Source of the DNA: Paraburkholderia bryophila
GTDB taxonomy: Bacteria; Pseudomonadota; Gammaproteobacteria; Burkholderiales; Burkholderiaceae
Direction of reading: 5' to 3'
DNA: 64,000 nucleotides
NCBI RefSeq assembly: GCF_003269035.1
Contig: NZ_QLTK01000002.1
Coordinates: 496,001-560,000 of the forward strand
Both the position numbers and the translations under genes were made by a program. Positions 18,758 to 25,194 of this stretch are shown piece after piece. Each line of letters starts with the position of its first letter. Position 1 is the stretch's first letter. Below the pieces are notes generated by a model that did not search any database, was not told the DNA's origin, and saw nothing but the letters and a program-made list of their open reading frames with translations.

Positions 18758-20149
18758 TTAGTGACCGCTGTTCAGCGCTGCGATCGCGAGGCCGTTGTGT
18801 TGCAGGTTGCCCGCGCCACCGGCAATGTTCACGCCGATGTTGCCCGACGCGTTCATCAGAGCGCCTGCGCCCAGCATCGCGGTACCCTGGAATTGACCCT
18901 TGACCGACATGTTGGCGGTTTGCGAGTTGTCATCCGTGGCGACCATTGCCGTGGTTTCGGCATTCATCGGCGTGGTCGTCGTCACTGCACCGGCGAGGCT
19001 GTTGTTCTGCACGTTGCCGATACCCGACGAGACGTTCACACCGACATTGCCCGACACGCTTTGCAGCGAGTTGTCGCCGATCGACGCATTCAGATTGAAG
19101 TTGTTGATCCTGGCGGTGCCGGCCGAGCTTTGCGCATTGAAGATCTGCGCGTTGCCGAACACGTTGCCGACGTCGACCGAAGCGAGCGACACGTCGTTGC
19201 TCTGAGCGTTGTCGATACCTTCCGTGATGTTGATGCCGAGGTTGCCCGAGACACCGTTGGCGGCGCCGTTGCCGGTCGTGGCGGTGAGCGTGCCGGCGGC
19301 TTGCGTGTTGATGTGCTGCGTCACGGAGCCCTTGACCGTCACGTCGGTCGTGGCGAGGCTGGCGTCGATACCCCATGCTGCGCCGTAGGCGTCGGTGGAA
19401 GACGAGGAGCTCTTCGAATAGCTGGAGGACTGTTCGCCGACCGCGGCGTAGCCGGAGCCCTGGCTAGCCTTGTAGCCCCACACCTTGCCTTGTCCCGAAC
19501 CTTCGCTGGCTTCGAAGCCGCCTGCTACACCCGCCGAGTTGGCATAGCTCGATTCGTTGTAGCCGGCCGAGAATCCGCCGCTGGCATGCGCCGAGCCTTC
19601 GCCGAAGAACGGCGTATTGAAGCCCTGATAGTTGTAGCTGCCGCCGATCGAGCCGCCCGCCGCGATATGGCCGCCGGCGTTCTGGCTGGTGTGGCTGAAG
19701 CCGCCTTCGATGCCGGCTGCCTGCTGGCTGAACGAATAGCCGCCGCCTTGCACCGCGCTGCTCTGGCTGCCGTACACATAGCCGGCCGACGCTTGCGCGC
19801 CTTGCGAGCTCGACGATTTCGACGAATGGCTTTGTGTCAGCACGGCGTACGCGACGCCGCCGCCAACCACCGACGACGAGTTGTTATTGACCGACGTCGT
19901 CACATGGCCGCTCGTGTAGCTTTGTGCTTGCGGGTCGAGCGACGCATTGACGTTGACCATCTGGCTGTTGTTGATCACCGCGCCGGCCGTGCTGGACACG
20001 TGCACGCAACCGTACAGGCCAACCAGACCTTCGACGCCGACCGCTTCACCCACCAGCGTGGCATTGAACAGGTAGACCTTTTGCGGTGCGGCAAAGGCGC
20101 TGCCGGATGCGGCAACGAGGACGGCTGCGGCAATAAGAGTGCGCTTCAT
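18758..20149 (-). CDS. fapC: Major functional amyloid subunit, FapC-like
   Basis: This 463-residue exported protein has a signal peptide 1-20 (SGSAFA). Residues 85-265 are extremely Ser/Gly/Ala-rich. Three copies of a repeat with pattern SGNxGxNxxxGxxNxQxN begin at residues 301, 366 and 435. They are separated by two variable linkers of similar size, which is the R1-L1-R2-L2-R3 plan of Pseudomonas FapB and FapC. It has one cysteine (C48), so no C-terminal Cys pair. It lies 27 bases after the smaller subunit gene. I infer that it is the main fibre-forming protein. Heavy composition bias means primary-sequence searches may be weak. Confidence 0.75.
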   Translation of the reverse strand: MKRTLIAAAVLVAASGSAFAAPQKVYLFNATLVGEAVGVEGLVGLYGCVHVSSTAGAVINNSQMVNVNASLDPQAQSYTSGHVTTSVNNNSSSVVGGGVAYAVLTQSHSSKSSSSQGAQASAGYVYGSQSSAVQGGGYSFSQQAAGIEGGFSHTSQNAGGHIAAGGSIGGSYNYQGFNTPFFGEGSAHASGGFSAGYNESSYANSAGVAGGFEASEGSGQGKVWGYKASQGSGYAAVGEQSSSYSKSSSSSTDAYGAAWGIDASLATTDVTVKGSVTQHINTQAAGTLTATTGNGAANGVSGNLGINITEGIDNAQSNDVSLASVDVGNVFGNAQIFNAQSSAGTARINNFNLNASIGDNSLQSVSGNVGVNVSSGIGNVQNNSLAGAVTTTTPMNAETTAMVATDDNSQTANMSVKGQFQGTAMLGAGALMNASGNIGVNIAGGAGNLQHNGLAIAALNSGH

Positions 20150-20175
20150 GATTCGCTCCGATACTTTAAGTGTGG

Positions 20176-20820
20176 TCAGTTAAAAAAAGTGCCCGCCGGG
20201 GGACGGAGCACAAAACTGTTTGCCGTGGCATTACCGGCGCCGGCTGTCTGGTTGATCTGCACGATCCCGCTGACGTTCTTGAAGGCATCGCTGGAGATGT
20301 TTGCCTCGCGTACGCTATGAACCCCGATGGATTGACCCAGACTGCCGTTTTTCGGGGCCGTCGCGGATAGCTCCCCATCCGAGACGGTCTCGACTCCGAG
20401 CACAGCAGCAGTCCCGATCTGGGTGCTGTTGCGCTGCAGATTCCCTGCTCCGGCGGACTGGTTCACCAGTACCGCGCCGGATGTATTCGAAAAGGCATTC
20501 GCTTCGATCGACGCCCGCGCCGTCGTGACCTTCGCGGCGACACTCGCGCTTTGCGTGCCGACGTTGGCATTGCCGACCGAGCCGCCGTTTGTCAGCGTGA
20601 TCTGATTGGCCTGCGCGTTGTCGAGGCCGGCCGTTTCGTTGACCGCGAACGCGCCGGTGACACCCGCGCCGGCACCGTTGCCGATGGTCGCGTTGGCGCC
20701 GACGCCCGGCACGGCTTGAGCATGCGCCTGGCCGGCCAGCAGCGCCACGCCGCCGAAGCACAGCCACAGCGCGGTCTGCAGTGAACGCAAGCGCGGTGAA
20801 CGCAAGGTGAGCGGATTCAT
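20176..20820 (-). CDS. fapB: Minor amyloid subunit or nucleator, FapB-like
   Basis: This 214-residue protein has a signal peptide ending near QAHAQ (residue 35). Three repeats starting at residues 55, 114 and 184 share the pattern SGxxxxNxxAGxxNxxxN (for example SGAVLVNQSAGAGNLQRN), with linkers between them. The repeat resembles that of the larger subunit downstream. The size and its position before that gene match fapB, which encodes the nucleator in Pseudomonas. The ATG overlaps the stop codon of the preceding gene by four bases, which suggests translational coupling. Confidence 0.72.
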   Translation of the reverse strand: MNPLTLRSPRLRSLQTALWLCFGGVALLAGQAHAQAVPGVGANATIGNGAGAGVTGAFAVNETAGLDNAQANQITLTNGGSVGNANVGTQSASVAAKVTTARASIEANAFSNTSGAVLVNQSAGAGNLQRNSTQIGTAAVLGVETVSDGELSATAPKNGSLGQSIGVHSVREANISSDAFKNVSGIVQINQTAGAGNATANSFVLRPPAGTFFN

Positions 20821-21374
20821 TTCAAACCTCCGAGCGAGCCGCTCAGCGCGTTCGACAGCGGCGCCAGCGCGCCGGTCACCGACGAGGTAATCGTGCCGCC
20901 GATCCCGGGACCTGGCAGCCCGATGCCGCCCGCGTTCAGCGCGACGTTGTTGCCGGTCGTCTTGCCGCTCAGGATTTGCGTGACCGCCTGCATGCCGGTG
21001 CCGCCGAGCACGCCGCCGTCGGCGACGCCGCTGGACCCGTGCGCATTCGTCAGATCGGTGTCGCCCACGAGTTGGGCGATCGCCGGATTGAATGAATTGG
21101 CCGGGAAAGTGGTGGCACGCACGGCGACCGGATCCTGGCTTTTCGGCACCGGGATGAACGCGTCGCGCGGCGTGACCGTGCGTTCGACGATGATGTCGCC
21201 GGGGTTGACGGTTTGCTGCGCATGAGCCGCGACGCTGAAACAGGCGGCGAGCAGCACAACGGTGCCGATGAGCGCGACGGAGAAGCTGGGCACAAGAGGC
21301 AGACGGGCCGACAGCGCGGCGGCCGGTGTCTGCGGCGGCCTCTGCGCGTACGGCGTGCGGATTGAAGCGTTCAT
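20817..21374 (-). CDS. Exported protein of unknown function, second gene of the amyloid-like operon
   Basis: This 185-residue protein has a long N-terminal segment before its hydrophobic signal (about 30-52, ending AHAQQ). The mature part begins with TVNPGDIIVERTVTPRDAFIPV. It contains FPANSFNPAIAQLVGDTDLTN and ends in a Gly/Ser/Leu-rich tail (LSNALSGSLGGLK). It is coupled to the FapB-like gene by a four-base ATGA overlap. I do not recognise a family. Being in front of the subunits, it or its upstream neighbour could do the job of FapA, a periplasmic partner of the subunits. Confidence 0.55.
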   Translation of the reverse strand: MNASIRTPYAQRPPQTPAAALSARLPLVPSFSVALIGTVVLLAACFSVAAHAQQTVNPGDIIVERTVTPRDAFIPVPKSQDPVAVRATTFPANSFNPAIAQLVGDTDLTNAHGSSGVADGGVLGGTGMQAVTQILSGKTTGNNVALNAGGIGLPGPGIGGTITSSVTGALAPLSNALSGSLGGLK

Positions 21375-21457
21375 GTCGGTCCCCTGCCTTTGTCTCTGTA
21401 AGCGGGTGGCGCGCTGCGCGCGTCGCCGTCGCCGGTATGCGTCTTTAATCTGCTCGG

Positions 21458-21970
21458 CTACTTTCTTTGGTAGTTGGCGACGTTGCCTTGCGCGGTGCGC
21501 GCGGCGTCGACCGGAATCGGCAGCGGCGACGAGGGCGGGGCGATTTCGTCCCAGAGCGTCACGCTGTTGCCGTTACCGCTGCCGCTGCCGCGCATCAACT
21601 GCGGCGTCGCGGCCACCATCAACATGCCGACCGCACCGCCGCGTTGCCGCGACAAGACCTGGTCGTCGAGCGAAAAATCGTTCACGGATGCACCATCGAC
21701 CGGAAGGCTCAACACGTTGCCGGCGAGCAGGCGGAATTCGCTGGCCATCGAGGCCGTCCAGTCGGGAGCGGCCTTAACGCGGAGCGTCGCGTTCGTGAAG
21801 GAGGCAAAGCCGCTGTCGGTCGAATCGGCGGAATCGGCCAGCGTGGCGCTTTGCGCCTGGACGGCTTGCTGGGCACGGGCGCCGGCGGGCAGCACGAACA
21901 GGGCGGCTGCGGCGCACAGTGCGGCGCATGATGCGAGGCTGCTCAGTTCGGTGCAAAAAGCGAGTCGCAT
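21458..21970 (-). CDS. First gene of the amyloid-like operon, small exported protein
   Basis: This 170-residue protein has a signal peptide with hydrophobic core SCAALCAAAALFVLPAGARAQ (cleavage near residue 34). The mature sequence has a conserved-looking core, FTNATLRVKAAPDWTASMAS followed by EFRLLAGNVLSLPVDG, and then a Gly/Ser stretch and NSVTLWDEIAPP. The ATG at 21970 has AAGGAG nine bases upstream and lies 28 bases below a sigma-54-type promoter, so it is the operon's first cistron. No family is recognised. Its position corresponds to fapA in Pseudomonas. Confidence 0.6.
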   Translation of the reverse strand: MRLAFCTELSSLASCAALCAAAALFVLPAGARAQQAVQAQSATLADSADSTDSGFASFTNATLRVKAAPDWTASMASEFRLLAGNVLSLPVDGASVNDFSLDDQVLSRQRGGAVGMLMVAATPQLMRGSGSGNGNSVTLWDEIAPPSSPLPIPVDAARTAQGNVANYQRK

Positions 21971-21997
21971 GATGTGTCTCCTTGGTGCACAGCATTT

Positions 21998-22013
21998 AGC
22001 GAAACGTGTGCCA
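21998..22013 (-). promoter_or_regulatory. Sigma-54 (-24/-12) promoter of the amyloid-like operon
   Basis: Read on the minus strand: TGGCAC, five bases, then TCGCT. The GG and GC pairs have the correct spacing for sigma-54, and only two positions depart from the TGGCACG-N4-TTGCW consensus. The predicted start lies about 18 bases before the ATG and just before AAGGAG. Both neighbouring regulators carry GAFTGA, which fits. Confidence 0.8.
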
Positions 22014-22087
22014 TCCGTCGCAATCCATTGGTGCATCTGGATGCGACCCGCATACCCCGAAGCCAGGCTCGGCAAATCGGACAAAAA

Positions 22088-22105
22088 CGTTTCAGCGCTG
22101 AAACG
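22088..22105. promoter_or_regulatory. 18-bp perfect palindrome, probable enhancer for the VpsR-like regulators
   Basis: CGTTTCAGCGCTGAAACG is a perfect inverted repeat located about 75 bp upstream of the -24 element. This is the usual range for an enhancer-binding protein site. On the other strand it overlaps a possible -35 (CTGAAA) followed 18 bases later by TATAAT at 22122-22127, so the same site could also control the divergent regulator. A smaller repeat, GCATC-TG-GATGC, lies at 22033-22044. Confidence 0.65.
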
Positions 22106-22507
22106 GCAGGCAGAAAATACCTATAATTTGTTAATTGCGGCGGTACGAACTACCTTCGGGTCTACGCCAGGAAAAGCGCTTCCACTCGTCTTTTATTTGT
22201 CGGCTTAATCTCGGCGAATCGCCCGCTAAACCTTACTGGGTATGGAGTTTGCGATTAAATTCGCATAATTGTTTTCCAAGCGGCGCGCGTATAGTAAGCT
22301 CTCGAAAAAGAGCTTCAGATTTAAAAAAGCCCGCTAACGGGCCGTCTCAAACACACACGCCGCTTTCTTGGGGATCAGCTGTCCGCACGGAATGGAATGG
22401 CCGTTCGGTTTTTGCTATTGCGCGAATCCCGAACGAGTCAGCGTGTCTGAATCTTGGTTCAGGTGCGTGCGTCATCCTTAACGTTCGTTGACGAGAGGAT
22501 CTGAATA
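22106..22507. other. Long untranslated region before the divergent regulator gene
   Basis: It is AT-richer than its surroundings. It contains a possible -10 TATAAT (22122-22127), a hairpin AAGCTCT/AGAGCTT (22296-22315), and a second hairpin (22323-22342, GCCCG/CGGGC) that has a T-run only on the minus strand and so looks like a terminator for leftward transcription. A leader of up to about 370 bases for the regulator is possible. No coding sequence is credible. Confidence 0.5.
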
Positions 22508-23902
22508 ATGGAACCCGCAACGCGGCAACTGATTTACGTTTCGCGCGACCCGAGCGCGGAGCTGCACACACGCTTTCATCAGCGTGGCTGGCATGTCGAA
22601 GTGGTGGGATCGGCGCGCGACGTGCGCCGGGCGGTTCGCGCCGGAATGGCAGCGGGCGGCCTGCTCGATCTTTGCAGCGACTTCCAGCCGCATGAAATTG
22701 CCGCCTTCGAATCCTGCCTGACCATGCCGAACGTCGGCTGGGTCGCGGCCACCTTGCCCGGCCAGTTGCAGGACGCCGCCTTGCGCCGGCTCGTGCGCGA
22801 CTACTGTTTCGACTACGTGACGGTGCCGTATTCAGGCGACCGTATCGTCGATTCGGTCGGCCACGCGTACGGCATGATCTCGCTGGGCGAACCCGCTTCG
22901 AACGACGCATCGCAGGGCGCCGAAGGCGAAATGGTCGGCTCGTGCGACGCCATGCTCGCGCTGTTCCGCTCCATCCGCAAAGTGGCCATGACCGACGCGC
23001 CGGTGTTCATCTCCGGCGAATCGGGCACCGGCAAGGAATTGACGGCGGTCGCGATTCACGAGCGCTCGGCACGGCGCAACGCGCCGTTCGTGCCGATCAA
23101 CTGCGGCGCGATTCCCCCGCATCTGTTGCAATCCGAACTATTTGGTTATGAGCGCGGCGCGTTCACGGGCGCGAATCAGCGCAAGATCGGACGCGTCGAA
23201 GCCGCCAATGGCGGCACCTTGTTTCTCGATGAAATCGGCGATTTGCCGCTCGAAAGCCAGGCGAGCCTGCTGCGCTTTCTGCAGGAACGCAAGGTCGAGC
23301 GGCTGGGCGGTCATGGAGCGATCGACGTCGACGTGCGCATCATCTCGGCCACGCACGTGGATATGACCGCCGCGATGATCGAAGGGCGTTTCCGTTCCGA
23401 CCTGTATCACCGTCTGTGCGTGTTGCAGATCGACGAGCCGCCGCTGCGCGCGCGCGGTAAGGATATCGAACTGCTCGCGCGGCACATGCTGGAACGTTTC
23501 AAGAAAGACGCGAGCCGCCGTCTGCGCGGCTTCGCGCCGGATGCGATCGCGGCGCTGCATAACTATGGTTGGCCGGGCAATGTGCGTGAGCTGATCAACC
23601 GGGTGCGGCGCGCCATCGTGATGTCGGAAGGGCGGGCGATCACGGCGCGCGATCTGGAACTGGCCGAGTATGTCGAGATCGTGCCGGTGTCGCTCGCGCA
23701 GGCGCGCGAGGCGGCCGAGCGTCAGGCGATCGAGCTGGCGTTGTTGCGCCATCGCGGCCGTCTCGGCGACGCCGCCCAGGAACTCGGCATTTCGCGCGTC
23801 ACGTTGTACCGGCTGTTGTGCTCGCATGGCATGCGGCATATGGAAGGCGAGCCGCTCGCCGCGCCGCACGGCGATTTGCCGGCGACGGTGCCGCATCTCT
23901 AG
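22508..23902 (+). CDS. VpsR-like sigma-54 enhancer-binding regulator (divergent copy)
   Basis: This 464-residue regulator has a receiver-like N-domain (about 6-125) with D54 in GLLDL, an AAA+ domain with Walker A GESGTGKE (170-177), intact GAFTGA (217-222) and Walker B DEIGD (241-245), and a Fis-type helix-turn-helix near 415-440 ([16 protein letters not shown]). It is transcribed away from the amyloid-like operon and is closely similar to the regulator at its far end, so the two are paralogues. Binding to the shared upstream region is inferred. VpsR of Vibrio responds to c-di-GMP; whether this one does is unknown. Confidence 0.88.
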   Translation: MEPATRQLIYVSRDPSAELHTRFHQRGWHVEVVGSARDVRRAVRAGMAAGGLLDLCSDFQPHEIAAFESCLTMPNVGWVAATLPGQLQDAALRRLVRDYCFDYVTVPYSGDRIVDSVGHAYGMISLGEPASNDASQGAEGEMVGSCDAMLALFRSIRKVAMTDAPVFISGESGTGKELTAVAIHERSARRNAPFVPINCGAIPPHLLQSELFGYERGAFTGANQRKIGRVEAANGGTLFLDEIGDLPLESQASLLRFLQERKVERLGGHGAIDVDVRIISATHVDMTAAMIEGRFRSDLYHRLCVLQIDEPPLRARGKDIELLARHMLERFKKDASRRLRGFAPDAIAALHNYGWPGNVRELINRVRRAIVMSEGRAITARDLELAEYVEIVPVSLAQAREAAERQAIELALLRHRGRLGDAAQELGISRVTLYRLLCSHGMRHMEGEPLAAPHGDLPATVPHL

Positions 23903-24086
23903 GCTCTCCTTTCCACCGACCTCGCGAGTGTCGTGGGCCGGGAGGAAGGAAGGTGTCGGTATTTTCTCCGCTTCATGCTCATGCCGCGCTCCGGCGTCGT
24001 TCGGCCGCGCTTGTTAAAATCGGGTTTTCCGCTCAATTTCCGTGGCGCGCCTCGCTTGCGCCGCGCGCGTCGTCGAAGGAACCCGC

Positions 24087-25058
24087 ATGAAACAGTATCT
24101 GGACCTCGTCCGCACGATTCTCGACACCGGCACATGGCAGGAGAACCGCACCGGCATCCGCACCATCAGCATGCCCGGCGCGATGTTGCGCTTCGACCTC
24201 CAGCAAGGTTTTCCCGCCGTCACGACGAAAAAACTGGCGTTCAAGTCGGCGGTCGGCGAACTGGTCGGTTTTTTGCGCGCGTCGCGTAGCGCCGCGGATT
24301 TTCGTGATCTCGGCTGCAAGGTGTGGGACGCGAATGCGAACCAGAATCCGCAGTGGCTGGCCAATCCGTATCGCGAAGGACCCGACGACCTCGGCGATGT
24401 ATACGGCGTGCAGTGGCGCCAGTGGCCGGCCTACAAGGTGCTCGACGCGGGCGCGAGCGCGCAGTTGGCCGACGCGCAGTCGCGCGGCTTCCAGGTGGTG
24501 ACCGAATTCGACGAGAACGGCAGCCCCAAAGTGCTGCTCTACAAGGCAATCGACCAGTTGCGGCAATGTCTGGACACGATCATGCAGAACCCCGCCGACC
24601 GGCGAATTCTGTTTCATGCATGGAACCCTGCGGTACTGGATCAGATCGCCCTGCCGGCTTGTCACCTGCTGTATCAATTCCTGCCGAACGTCGCGCGGCG
24701 CGAGATTTCGCTGTGTCTGTACATTCGCAGCAACGACGTCGGGCTCGGCACGCCGTTCAATCTGACCGAAGGCGCGGCGTTGCTGCATCTGGTGGGTCGC
24801 TTGACGGGCTATACGCCGCGCTGGTTCACGTACTTCATCGGCGACGCGCACATCTACGAGAACCAGCTCGATATGTTGAAGCAGCAGTTGACGCGTGAGC
24901 CCTACGAGAGCCCGGCGTTCGCGATTTCGGACCGCGTGCCGGACTACGCGAAGACCGGCGTGTATGAGCCGGAGTGGCTGGAGAAGATCGAGCCGGCGGA
25001 TTTTTCGCTCGTCGGTTACCGGCATCACGAGCCGCTGACCGCGCCGATGGCGGTCTGA
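24087..25058 (+). CDS. thyA: Thymidylate synthase
   Basis: This enzyme converts dUMP to dTMP using methylenetetrahydrofolate. The 323-residue protein begins [17 protein letters not shown]. It shows [11 protein letters not shown] for phosphate binding, the catalytic C192 in [10 protein letters not shown], and the C-terminal [16 protein letters not shown]. It is about 60 residues longer than the E. coli enzyme because of an insertion around 118-155, as in the long-form (Lactobacillus-type) synthases. The ATG at 24087 matches the family N-terminus. It is followed by a strong terminator. Confidence 0.96.
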   Translation: MKQYLDLVRTILDTGTWQENRTGIRTISMPGAMLRFDLQQGFPAVTTKKLAFKSAVGELVGFLRASRSAADFRDLGCKVWDANANQNPQWLANPYREGPDDLGDVYGVQWRQWPAYKVLDAGASAQLADAQSRGFQVVTEFDENGSPKVLLYKAIDQLRQCLDTIMQNPADRRILFHAWNPAVLDQIALPACHLLYQFLPNVARREISLCLYIRSNDVGLGTPFNLTEGAALLHLVGRLTGYTPRWFTYFIGDAHIYENQLDMLKQQLTREPYESPAFAISDRVPDYAKTGVYEPEWLEKIEPADFSLVGYRHHEPLTAPMAV

Positions 25059-25108
25059 GCGAGCGCGACCGGCGTCCTGCGCTCGGCGCTCGGCGCTCGC
25101 CTGAAAAG

Positions 25109-25144
25109 GAAAAACCCCCGCGATGTGAGTCGCGGGGGTTTTTT
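25109..25144. terminator. Bidirectional terminator between thyA and the FecR/DUF6600 gene
   Basis: AACCCCCGCGA pairs with TCGCGGGGGTT around a six-base loop, with an A-run before and a T-run after, so it serves both converging genes. Confidence 0.92.
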
Positions 25145-25194
25145 GTTGCACGTCGAGTTCAGGTGCGAGGTTTAAGAAATCAGCGCTGCCGGGT

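Noticed and set aside
14003..23902. Amyloid-like block as a mobile element
   Set aside because: No integrase, transposase, flanking direct repeats or tRNA; only its position between folA and thyA suggests insertion.
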